Source: Streptomyces sp. TLI_235 (GTDB taxonomy: Bacteria > Actinomycetota > Actinomycetes > Streptomycetales > Streptomycetaceae). Taken from it: 64,000 nucleotides of DNA. Positions 24,577 through 31,859 of this stretch are shown piece after piece. How positions within the stretch are numbered: position 1 is the first letter of the stretch; every line of letters starts with the position of its first letter. The stretch spans positions 1,550,001 to 1,614,000 of the forward strand of contig NSGV01000002.1 in the NCBI GenBank assembly GCA_002300355.1. Reading direction: 5' to 3'. The position numbers and the translations under genes are program-made. The notes beneath the pieces are model-generated. The model searched no databases, was not told the DNA's origin, and saw nothing but the letters and a program-made list of their open reading frames with translations.

Positions 24577-25083
24577 TCAGGCCCGGCCAGCGCGCCGGCG
24601 GCGCAGCAGGACGGTGCCGCCGGCGAGGCCGGCCGCGAGAAGGGCCCCGCCGGCGGCGGTCTCGACCGGGTCCACCCCGAGGATGCCGCCGCCGCCTCCG
24701 GCGAGGGACGGCCCCTTGGGCACGAACGCGGTGGTGGTGGGGAAGAGTTCGGGCCCGCAGGTGACGGCGGCGGAGGCGCCGCCGACGGTCACCTCGACGG
24801 TGTCGGCGCTCTTGGTGAGCACCTTCGTCCCGGCGGAGGTGGTGAAGCTCGTGCCCGGCGCGCCGGGGACGTGCTCGCCCTGGGCGTCGACGACGCGGAC
24901 CTCGCCGACGCCGGCGCAGGCGACGACGTCGCCGTTCACCAACTCCAGACTGCCGCCCTCGGTGCGGCCCTTGAACGGTGTGGCCGCGCCGTCCGCGTAC
25001 GCAATGCCCGCACCGGCGGTGAGCGTGGCCAGCACTCCGCAGGCCACGGCGGCGGCCGCACCCGCCCTCGTCCCGATCGACAT
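24577..25083 (-). CDS. Secreted, C-terminally membrane-anchored protein, partner of the sortase
   Basis: This 168-aa exported protein has a signal peptide ending near GIAYA-DGA (about residue 31), a mature domain with two cysteines (VVACAG and AVTCGP, about 54 residues apart, probably a disulfide), a Gly-rich stretch, then a hydrophobic helix and RRRR tail (AAGGALLAAGLAGGTVLLRR). That tail has the layout of a sorting signal, but no LPXTG or LAXTG motif precedes the helix; the nearest candidate is DPVETA. I do not recognise a named family. It is the first gene of the pair with the sortase. Start ATG 25083 follows AAGGAGG. Confidence 0.85.
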   Translation of the reverse strand: MSIGTRAGAAAAVACGVLATLTAGAGIAYADGAATPFKGRTEGGSLELVNGDVVACAGVGEVRVVDAQGEHVPGAPGTSFTTSAGTKVLTKSADTVEVTVGGASAAVTCGPELFPTTTAFVPKGPSLAGGGGGILGVDPVETAAGGALLAAGLAGGTVLLRRRRAGRA

Positions 25084-25266
25084 CCGTCCTCCTTGCCCGT
25101 GGAGCCGCGACGGTTACGCGGCCCCCTGGCCCCACAGGGTCCCGGACCGGAGACGGACATACCACCGCCAATCGGGTGTTTATCACGACAACTCACATAA
25201 TCCGCTTACGAATTGTCAGGGCGGCGCCCAACGGCCGGGCGCGGCACGGACGAACGGCACGGGCCG

Positions 25267-25908
25267 TCAGCCGAGGTCGAGTTGTTCCCCCGCGGCGAGC
25301 TGCGTGAACGGAGCGCCCGTCCCCGGGCCGCCCTCGCCGAGCAGCCGCCCGTGCACCATCTGCCCGACGTCGCTGAGCACCGCCTCGTGGATCGCCAGCG
25401 CCCGGCCGGGGCCGGCCTCCCGGACGTAGTCGATCAGTTCGGACACCTTGGCCCAGGGCCCGGCGATCGGCAGCAGCAGGGTGTCCACCGGGTGCGGCGG
25501 CACGGTGAGCGCGTCGCCGGGGTGGAAGAGCCGCCCGTCGAGCAGGAAGCCGATGTTGCCGACGCGCGGGATGTCGGGGTGGATGACGGCGTGCCACTCG
25601 CCGTGCACACTCACCTCGAGGCCGTCGATGTCGAAGGCGTCGCCCTCGCCGACCACGGTGACCCGCGCGCCGATGCCCTCCAGCTTGTCGGCCACCGAGC
25701 GGTTGGTCCAGATCCGCAGGCCCGGCTCGGCCTCGACGGCGGCACGCAGCCGCTCCTCGGCGAAGTGGTCCATGTGCTCGTGGGTGATCAGAACGGCGTC
25801 CGCGCCCCGGGTGGCGTCGGCCTCGGTGAACAGGCCGGGGTCGATGACGACGGTGGTGCCCTGGCGTTCGATGCGGACGCAGGCGTGTCCGAGCTTGGTC
25901 AGTCGCAT
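25267..25908 (-). CDS. MBL-fold metal-dependent hydrolase
   Basis: This 213-aa metallo-beta-lactamase fold protein has KLGHACVRIE (start), VVIDPGLF, the metal motif THEHMDHF (about residues 42-49), GEWHAVIHPDIP and FHPGDAL (metal-bridging Asp). This is the UlaG-like/RNase-Z-like branch of small hydrolases without a signal peptide. It is divergent from the MarR gene at 25963, with a 24-bp palindrome between them. The start ATG at 25908 is directly followed by conserved sequence. Substrate unknown; MarR control suggests a response to a small aromatic or oxidant. Confidence 0.9.
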   Translation of the reverse strand: MRLTKLGHACVRIERQGTTVVIDPGLFTEADATRGADAVLITHEHMDHFAEERLRAAVEAEPGLRIWTNRSVADKLEGIGARVTVVGEGDAFDIDGLEVSVHGEWHAVIHPDIPRVGNIGFLLDGRLFHPGDALTVPPHPVDTLLLPIAGPWAKVSELIDYVREAGPGRALAIHEAVLSDVGQMVHGRLLGEGGPGTGAPFTQLAAGEQLDLG

Positions 25909-25920
25909 GGCAAAACACTA

Positions 25921-25944
25921 CAGCAAGACTGCACAGTTTGGCTG
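25921..25944. promoter_or_regulatory. Candidate MarR operator, 24-bp imperfect palindrome
   Basis: The arms are CAGCAAGACTG and CAGTTTGGCTG around a CA centre; 9 of 11 positions pair. It lies in the 54-nt gap between the divergent MBL hydrolase and MarR genes, where an auto-regulating MarR dimer would bind to control both. Confidence 0.6.
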
Positions 25945-25962
25945 CAGGAGGTTCTCGGTAGC

Positions 25963-26388
25963 ATGATCCCCATGGACGAGGTCGACCCCCTGGAACTGGC
26001 CGCCGAGCTGCGCACCGCCATCGGCACCCTGGTGCGCACCCTCCGCCCCGGCGACGAACTGCCGCAGAACCAGGCCGCCGTCCTCGGCTGGCTGGTCCGC
26101 GAGGGCCCCCGCACCACCAGCGAGCTGGCCGCCCTGCAGCGGGTGCGCCACCAGTCGATGGCCCGCACCGTCGCCCTGCTCACCGAGGCCGGCCTGGTCG
26201 AGCAGCGGCCGCACGAGACGGACGGACGGAAGCTGCTGATCGCTCCGACGGCGGCGGGCACCGCGGCCCTGCACGCCCAGCGCGCACGCCGCGAGGGCAC
26301 CATCGCGACCGCCCTGACCGAACGGCTCACCCCGGAGGAGCGCCTGCTGCTGCAGCAGGCCGTCCCGCTGCTGCGCCGGCTGGCCTGA
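25963..26388 (+). CDS. MarR-family transcriptional regulator
   Basis: This 141-aa winged-helix regulator has an N-terminal dimerisation helix (DPLELAAELRTAIGTLVRTL), then the HTH at about residues 48-92 with LGWLVREGPRTTSELAALQR and VRHQSMARTVALLTEAGLVE, the wing (RRPHETDGRK-like: QRPHETDGRKLLIAPT) and a C-terminal helix. ATG 25963 is preceded by AGGAGG, at a rather long 11-nt spacing; a second ATG lies at 25972. It is divergent from the MBL-fold gene and probably represses both itself and that gene. Confidence 0.92.
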   Translation: MIPMDEVDPLELAAELRTAIGTLVRTLRPGDELPQNQAAVLGWLVREGPRTTSELAALQRVRHQSMARTVALLTEAGLVEQRPHETDGRKLLIAPTAAGTAALHAQRARREGTIATALTERLTPEERLLLQQAVPLLRRLA

Positions 26389-26498
26389 GCACCGGTCGCG
26401 GGTTCGCTCCGGGCTCACCCGGACGGGCGCATGCCGGGCCGTCCGGTCGCGCGTTGGGCAGGCCGCCCGCTACCCGCGCCTTCGAAGGGACGCCCGCC

Positions 26499-26645
26499 AT
26501 GACCCCCGTCCGCACCGCCCTGGTCCTCGCCGCCGCCGTCTGCGGCCTGCTGCTCGGCACCGCCGGCGCCGCCTCCGCCTGCGGCCCGCTGGACGTGGCG
26601 GCCGGCCTGGCCCCCGGCTTCGGCAACGCCTGCGTCAACCGCTGA
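26499..26645 (+). CDS. Small secreted two-cysteine peptide
   Basis: This 48-aa product begins MTPVRTALVLAAAVCGLL, a clear signal peptide with cleavage probably after GAASA. The mature peptide is about 22 residues, CGPLDVAAGLAPGFGNACVN then R, with cysteines at both ends that could close one disulfide ring. ATG 26499 has AAGGGA eight nt upstream. It is a single gene between the MarR gene and the convergent MMPL gene (gap 19 nt). I do not recognise a family; it is too short for standard gene callers to score well. Confidence 0.6.
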   Translation: MTPVRTALVLAAAVCGLLLGTAGAASACGPLDVAAGLAPGFGNACVNR

Positions 26646-26664
26646 GCGCTGCCGGTGGCCGGCG

Positions 26665-28872
26665 TCAGCCGGCGAGTGCGACCTGCTCCGCCTCGGTGCG
26701 CTGCCCGGGCAGCACCGCCCGCGCGCCGAGCGGCGGCAGCTCCACGTGCTCGCTCAGGCCGATCTTCCGGTGCAGCCTGCGCAGCGGCGCGGGCGCCCAC
26801 CAGTTGAACTCGCCGGCCAGACTCATCGCGGCCGGCACCAGCAGACAGCGCACCAGGGTGGCGTCCACCGCGACGGCCACCGCCAGCGCGATGCCCATCT
26901 GCTTGACCATCAGCATCTGCCCGGCCGCGAAGCCGGCGAAGACGATCACCATCAGCAGCCCCGCCGAGGTGATGATCTTCCCGCTGCGCTGCAGGCCGAG
27001 CTGGACGGACCGGGTGCAGTCGTGCCCCTGGTCGTACAGCTCCTTGATCCGGGCGAGCAGGAAGACCTCGTAGTCCATGGACAGGCCGAAGGCGAAGGCG
27101 AAGACCAGCACCGGGACGAAGGTCTCCAGGCCGCCCGAGGGGGTGAAGCCGAGCAGGCTGCTGAACCAGCCGTGCTGGAAGACCATGGTGAGCGCGCCGA
27201 GCGAGGCGCCCAGCGACAGCAGGTTCATCAGCAGCGCCTTGACCGGCATCACGACCGAGCCGGTCATCAGGAACAGCAGGACGAGCGTGCCGAGGGCGAC
27301 GAGCCCGAGCGCCCACGGCCCGCGGGTGGCGACCTCGTGCTGGAAGTCGGCGACCGAGGCGGCGTCACCGGTGACATAGGTGGTCAGCCCGCCGCGGTCG
27401 GCCCGCAGCTCGCCGACGACCTTCTTGGCGTGGCTGCCCTGCGGGTCGCCCTTCACCAGGACGTCGATCGTGGTCAGGTCGTCGCCGACCGGGGCGACCG
27501 CCCGGACGCCCGCCACGCCGGGCAGCTTCTCGACCACGTCGTCCGCGTACGCCTGCGCGGCCTTCTGGTCGCTCGCCACCACCACTGTGATCGGGGCGGC
27601 GGCCTGGTCCGGGAAGCGCTGGGCGACGGTGTCGGCGACCTGCCGGGAGGCGAACGACTTCGGCAGCACGTCGGCGCCGGAGCTGCGCGGGTGGGCGCCG
27701 AGGAACGGCGCGCCGGCGGCGGTCAGCAGCGCGACGCACACCAGCATCACCGGCAGCGCGCGCTTCTGGACGCGGCGCACCGTGCGGGAGAAGAAGCCCT
27801 CGTCGGGCACCGGCTCGGTCGGCGTCTTGATCCTCCGGCCGACGAAGCCGAGCAGCGCCGGGACGAGGGTGAGCGCGGCCGCGACCGCGATCACCACGAC
27901 GCTCACGCCGGCCACGCCGACCGCCCGGAACACCGGGCTGGTGAAGACGAACAGGCCGGACAGCGCGACCGCGACGGTCAGCCCGGAGAAGGCGACGGTG
28001 CGCCCGGCGGTGGCCGCGGTGCGTTCCACGGCCTGCTCGATGGTGGCGCCGTGGCCGCGCTCCTCGCGGAAGCGGTTGACCATCAGCAGCGCGTAGTCGA
28101 TGGACAGGCCGAGGCCGAGCACGGTGGCGATCGGCAGCACGCTGGTGTCGATGTCCATGATCCGGCTGAAGCCGAACATGGCGAGCAGGGCGCCGCCCAC
28201 CGAGGCGATCGCGCCGATGCCGGGCAGGCCGGCGGCGGCGAGGCCGCCGAAGACCAGCACCATGACGATCAGGGTCAGCGGCAGGGTGACGATCTCGCCG
28301 AAGCGGGTGTCCTTCTCGGTCTGCGCCTTGACCTCCTGCTCCAGCACGAGGTCGCCGCCGACGGTCACGTGCGTGCCGGCGGCGTCGATCGCGTCGAGCC
28401 GCTCGGTGACGGCGTCGAGCTGCGCCGGGGTGGAGGCATCGGCCATCCGGACGGCGACCAGGCTCGCCCGGCCGTCGGCCGCGGCCAGGCCGGGGGCACC
28501 GGAGTAGGCGTCGGCGACCGAGACCACGCCCGGCAGGTGGGAGATGTCGGCGGTGGCGGCCGTGACCGCCGTGCGTACCGCCTGGTCGCTCACCGGCGCG
28601 CCGTCCACCACGGCGGTGACGGTCCCCTTCACCGGGTCCGCGGCCTGGACGACGGCCGAGCCGCGGGCGGCCTCCGAGCCGCCGGAACCGCCGCCAGCGA
28701 CCGTCCCCTCGAACACCCGGCCGCCGATCAGAACACCGGCCGCCAGCACCAGGGCCCAGAAGGCGAGCACCCAGCGACGGTGGCGGAAGCTCGCCCGGCC
28801 GAGGGCTGCGAGCCGCCCGCCGACGCGGTGGTCGGCGGGCGAAGGCGATGCGGCGGTACGGGGTTTGCGCAT
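26665..28872 (-). CDS. MMPL/RND-family transporter
   Basis: This 735-aa inner-membrane exporter has an N-terminal helix after about 35 residues (RRWVLAFWALVLAAGVLIGG), a first extracytoplasmic domain (about 60-180), helices 2-6 (about 190-345, including the duplicated motif GLGLSIDYALLMVNRFREE), a second extracytoplasmic domain (about 385-515) and helices 7-12 with AFAFGLSMDYEVFLLARIKE. The paired D-Y motifs are the proton-relay sites of MMPL proteins. In actinobacteria these export lipids, polyketides or pigments. It stands alone; an inverted repeat in the promoter suggests a repressor coded elsewhere. Confidence 0.94.
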   Translation of the reverse strand: MRKPRTAASPSPADHRVGGRLAALGRASFRHRRWVLAFWALVLAAGVLIGGRVFEGTVAGGGSGGSEAARGSAVVQAADPVKGTVTAVVDGAPVSDQAVRTAVTAATADISHLPGVVSVADAYSGAPGLAAADGRASLVAVRMADASTPAQLDAVTERLDAIDAAGTHVTVGGDLVLEQEVKAQTEKDTRFGEIVTLPLTLIVMVLVFGGLAAAGLPGIGAIASVGGALLAMFGFSRIMDIDTSVLPIATVLGLGLSIDYALLMVNRFREERGHGATIEQAVERTAATAGRTVAFSGLTVAVALSGLFVFTSPVFRAVGVAGVSVVVIAVAAALTLVPALLGFVGRRIKTPTEPVPDEGFFSRTVRRVQKRALPVMLVCVALLTAAGAPFLGAHPRSSGADVLPKSFASRQVADTVAQRFPDQAAAPITVVVASDQKAAQAYADDVVEKLPGVAGVRAVAPVGDDLTTIDVLVKGDPQGSHAKKVVGELRADRGGLTTYVTGDAASVADFQHEVATRGPWALGLVALGTLVLLFLMTGSVVMPVKALLMNLLSLGASLGALTMVFQHGWFSSLLGFTPSGGLETFVPVLVFAFAFGLSMDYEVFLLARIKELYDQGHDCTRSVQLGLQRSGKIITSAGLLMVIVFAGFAAGQMLMVKQMGIALAVAVAVDATLVRCLLVPAAMSLAGEFNWWAPAPLRRLHRKIGLSEHVELPPLGARAVLPGQRTEAEQVALAG

Positions 28873-28913
28873 GAAGGAGCCTTTCGGGCAGTTCCCCTCA
28901 ATGTAGGCGCAAA

Positions 28914-28937
28914 GTCCGTTTCGTCCTAGAGACGGAC
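28914..28937. promoter_or_regulatory. Candidate operator upstream of the MMPL transporter
   Basis: GTCCGTTTC (28914-28922) and GAGACGGAC (28929-28937) form an inverted repeat (8 of 9 pairs, 6-nt spacer) 41 nt upstream of the MMPL start. This resembles TetR-type operators that control MMPL exporters. Confidence 0.45.
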
Positions 28938-28999
28938 GATGAGCGGCATATCACAAATCCTGTGACGTAAACGACACATAAGAAATACCGGACAACAAA

Positions 29000-29039
29000 G
29001 CGGAACCCCCGCCCGGACGATGCCGGGCGGGGGTTCCGC
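29000..29039 (-). terminator. Strong terminator downstream of rpsA
   Basis: A perfect 17-bp stem (29000-29016 with 29023-29039, arms GCGGAACCCCCGCCCGG) closes a 6-nt loop. On the minus strand it is followed by TTTGTTGT, so it is a classical intrinsic terminator for rpsA. Confidence 0.85.
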
Positions 29040-29076
29040 CTGCTACTGCTCAGCCGTCAGGCTGTGCGCGCTGCGA

Positions 29077-30567
29077 TCAGCTCTGGCCGCCGGCCAGCTT
29101 CTCGCGGAGCGCGGCGAGCGCCTCGTCCGAAGCGAGAGCGCCGGAGCCCTCGTCGCTGCTGGAGGAGTACGAGCCGCCACCGGAGACCGGGGCCTCCTCG
29201 CCGGCCTCGGCGGCAGCGGCGGCGTCGGCCTCGCGGCTCTTGATGACCTGGGCCTGGTGCTGCTCGAAGCGGGCCTGGGCCTCGGCGTACTGCCGCTCCC
29301 ACTCCTCACGCTGCTTCTCGAAGCCGGGCAGCCAGTCGTTCGCCTCGGGGTCGAAGCCCTCCGGGTAGATGTAGTTGCCCTGGTCGTCGTAGGACGCGGC
29401 CATGCCGTACAGGGTCGGGTCGAACTCGACCGACGCCGGGTCGGCACCGAGGGACTCGTTGGCCTGCTTCAGCGAGAGGCTGATGCGACGACGCTCGAGG
29501 TCGATGTCGATGACCTTGACGAAGATCTCGTCGCCGACCTGGACGACCTGCTCCGGGATCTCGACGTGGCGCTCGGCCAGCTCGGAGATGTGGACCAGAC
29601 CCTCGATGCCCTCGTCCACGCGGACGAACGCACCGAACGGAACCAGCTTGGTGACCTTGCCGGGGACGACCTGGCCGATCTGGTGCGTCCGGGCGAACTG
29701 CTGCCACGGGTCCTCCTGGGTCGCCTTCAGCGACAGGGAGACGCGCTCGCGGTCCATGTCCACGTCGAGAACCTCGACGGTGACCTCCTGGCCGACCTCG
29801 ACAACCTCGGACGGGTGGTCGATGTGCTTCCAGGACAGCTCGGAGACGTGCACCAGGCCGTCGACGCCACCCAGGTCCACGAAGGCACCGAAGTTGACGA
29901 TCGAGGAGACGACGCCGGAGCGCACCTGGCCCTTCTGCAGGGTGGTGAGGAAGGTCTGGCGGACCTCGCTCTGGGTCTGCTCCAGCCAGGCACGGCGGGA
30001 CAGGACCACGTTGTTGCGGTTCTTGTCCAGCTCGATGATCTTGGCCTCGAGCTCCTTGCCGACGTACGGCTGGAGGTCGCGGACGCGGCGCATCTCGACC
30101 AGCGAGGCCGGGAGGAAGCCACGGAGGCCGATGTCGAGGATGAGACCACCCTTGACGACCTCGATGACGGTACCGGTGACGATGCCGTCCTCTTCCTTGA
30201 TCTTCTCGATCGTGCCCCAGGCGCGCTCGTACTGCGCACGCTTCTTGGACAGGATGAGACGACCCTCCTTGTCCTCCTTCTGGAGAACCAGGGCCTCGAT
30301 GTTGTCACCAACGGAGACAACCTCGTGGGGGTCGACGTCGTGCTTGATCGAGAGCTCGCGGGACGGGATGACACCCTCGGTCTTGTAACCGATGTCGAGG
30401 AGCACCTCGTCACGGTCGACCTTCACGATGACGCCCTCAACGATGTCGCCGTCGTTGAAGTACTTGATGGTCTCGTCGATCGCCGCGAGGAACGCGTCCG
30501 CGTCGCCGATGTCGTTGACCGCAACCTGCGGGGTGGTGCTGACAGAGGTGTCGGTGGGGCTCGTCAT
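29077..30567 (-). CDS. rpsA: 30S ribosomal protein S1
   Basis: This 496-aa protein binds mRNA on the 30S subunit and helps translation start. Four S1 domains are visible at about residues 37-105 (GDIVEGVIVKVDRDEVLLDI), 123-190 (GIVTGTVIEVVKGGLILDIG), 208-276 (GQVRSGVVSSIVNFGAFVDL) and 293-362 (GQVVPGKVTKLVPFGAFVRV). This is the four-domain actinobacterial form, compared with six in E. coli. The C terminus is low-complexity, acidic and Ser/Ala-rich. The ATG at 30567 begins MTSPTDTSVSTTPQVAVNDI; the frame is open further upstream, but that part is transcript leader. A consensus promoter precedes it and a strong hairpin follows. The G+C is visibly lower and codon choice more biased than in neighbours, as expected for a highly expressed gene. 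Confidence 0.98.
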   Translation of the reverse strand: MTSPTDTSVSTTPQVAVNDIGDADAFLAAIDETIKYFNDGDIVEGVIVKVDRDEVLLDIGYKTEGVIPSRELSIKHDVDPHEVVSVGDNIEALVLQKEDKEGRLILSKKRAQYERAWGTIEKIKEEDGIVTGTVIEVVKGGLILDIGLRGFLPASLVEMRRVRDLQPYVGKELEAKIIELDKNRNNVVLSRRAWLEQTQSEVRQTFLTTLQKGQVRSGVVSSIVNFGAFVDLGGVDGLVHVSELSWKHIDHPSEVVEVGQEVTVEVLDVDMDRERVSLSLKATQEDPWQQFARTHQIGQVVPGKVTKLVPFGAFVRVDEGIEGLVHISELAERHVEIPEQVVQVGDEIFVKVIDIDLERRRISLSLKQANESLGADPASVEFDPTLYGMAASYDDQGNYIYPEGFDPEANDWLPGFEKQREEWERQYAEAQARFEQHQAQVIKSREADAAAAAEAGEEAPVSGGGSYSSSSDEGSGALASDEALAALREKLAGGQS

Positions 30568-30995
30568 TAGGAAAAGGGCTCCGGTACGGACATGAAGTCG
30601 TAGGTAATGCCACGCGGAGGGCCCGTATCGCTCCCACCGAAAGCCGGACAGCCAAGAACACGGCGCACCGACCCCGAACTGCATACCTGGGGGGTGTCCG
30701 TCTTGCAGACCGTGGGGTCTTCGACAGATGCGAGCGCGACCTGCTCCGTCCGAGGCGCGCAGGCCCGCAGCGCAACTTGTAGCATACGGGGACAGCCGGG
30801 CACGGTCAACGCCGAAGCCGGCGAGACCGGTGGAGGCCGGGATCGATCAGGCCATATCCTCCGATAGCGCACCAGAACGGCGGCTGTCGCAGGCGGACAT
30901 CCCCGGATGCCACCACCCCGACCCGGTTCCACAGGGATCCGGCTCACGGCAGCGGCGCTTCCGCACCCACACCCTACGCGACGGGCCTCAGCATC
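30568..30995. other. Divergent intergenic region rpsA / methyltransferase
   Basis: These 428 nt contain the rpsA promoter and its ~205-nt leader. The leader is long enough for autoregulation by S1, but I find no conserved fold I can name. No gene is supported here. Confidence 0.45.
30781..30809 (-). promoter_or_regulatory. Probable rpsA promoter
   Basis: On the minus strand, TTGACC (30809-30804), a 17-nt spacer and TATGCT (30786-30781) match the housekeeping sigma-factor consensus. Transcription would start near 30774, leaving a leader of about 205 nt before rpsA. Confidence 0.65.
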
Positions 30996-31859
30996 GTGAC
31001 CACCACCCCCGACCATCTCGCCGGCGACGTCAGCGCCCAGAGCGCCCAGAGCGACGAGGACGACGCCGTACGGCGCGCGGCCGGCCCCGGCGAGTCCAGC
31101 CGGGCCAGCCGCCACTGGTGGGACCGCAACGCCGACGAGTACCAGGACGAGCACGGCGCCTTCCTCGGCGACGACCGCTTCACCTGGTGCCCCGAGGGAC
31201 TGGACGAGGCCGACGCCCGCCTGCTCGGCGACCCCGCCGCACTGAAGGGCCTCGACGTGCTGGAGCTCGGTGCCGGCGCCGCCCAGTGCTCCCGCTGGCT
31301 GGCCTCCCGCGGCGCCCGCCCGGTCGCCCTCGACATCTCCTTCCGCCAGCTCCAGCACTCCCGGCGGATCGACCTCGGCCGCGGCACCGAACCCGTCGCC
31401 GTCGTCCAGGCCGACGCCGCGGTGCTCCCCTTCGCCGACGGCTCCTTCGGCCTCGCCTGCTCCGCCTACGGCGCGGTGCCCTTCTCCGCCGACACCGCCG
31501 CCCTGATGCGCGAGGTCCACCGCGTGCTGCGGCCGGGCGCCCGCTGGGTGTTCTCGGTGACCCACCCGATCCGCTGGGCCTTCCCCGACGAGCCCGGCGC
31601 CGAGGGCCTCACCGCCACCGCCTCCTACTTCGACCGCACCCCCTACGTCGAGCAGGACGAGCAGGGCCGTGCCACCTACGTCGAGCACCACCGCACCCTC
31701 GGCGACCGGGTCCGCGAGCTCACCGCCGCCGGCTTCCGGCTGCTCGACCTCGTCGAGCCGGAGTGGCCCGAGGGCCTCCAGCAGGAGTGGGGCGGCTGGT
31801 CGCCGCTGCGCGGCCGGCTCATCCCCGGCACCGCGATCTTCGTCGCGCAGCGGGGCTGA
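30996..31859 (+). CDS. Class I SAM-dependent methyltransferase
   Basis: This 287-aa methyltransferase has motif I VLELGAGAAQCSRWLASRGA (about residues 87-106), followed by PVALDISFRQLQHSR (post-I acidic residue), ADAAVLPFADGSFGLACSAY (motif II/III) and VHRVLRPGARWVFSVTHPIR (motif post-III). N-terminal SRHWWDRNADEYQDEHG-like sequence is usual in actinobacterial relatives of the UbiE/tRNA-mo5U group. The GTG start at 30996 is the first in frame after the promoter region. It is immediately followed by hrpB (stop and start adjacent), so the two are co-translated. The substrate cannot be predicted. Confidence 0.9.
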   Translation: MTTTPDHLAGDVSAQSAQSDEDDAVRRAAGPGESSRASRHWWDRNADEYQDEHGAFLGDDRFTWCPEGLDEADARLLGDPAALKGLDVLELGAGAAQCSRWLASRGARPVALDISFRQLQHSRRIDLGRGTEPVAVVQADAAVLPFADGSFGLACSAYGAVPFSADTAALMREVHRVLRPGARWVFSVTHPIRWAFPDEPGAEGLTATASYFDRTPYVEQDEQGRATYVEHHRTLGDRVRELTAAGFRLLDLVEPEWPEGLQQEWGGWSPLRGRLIPGTAIFVAQRG

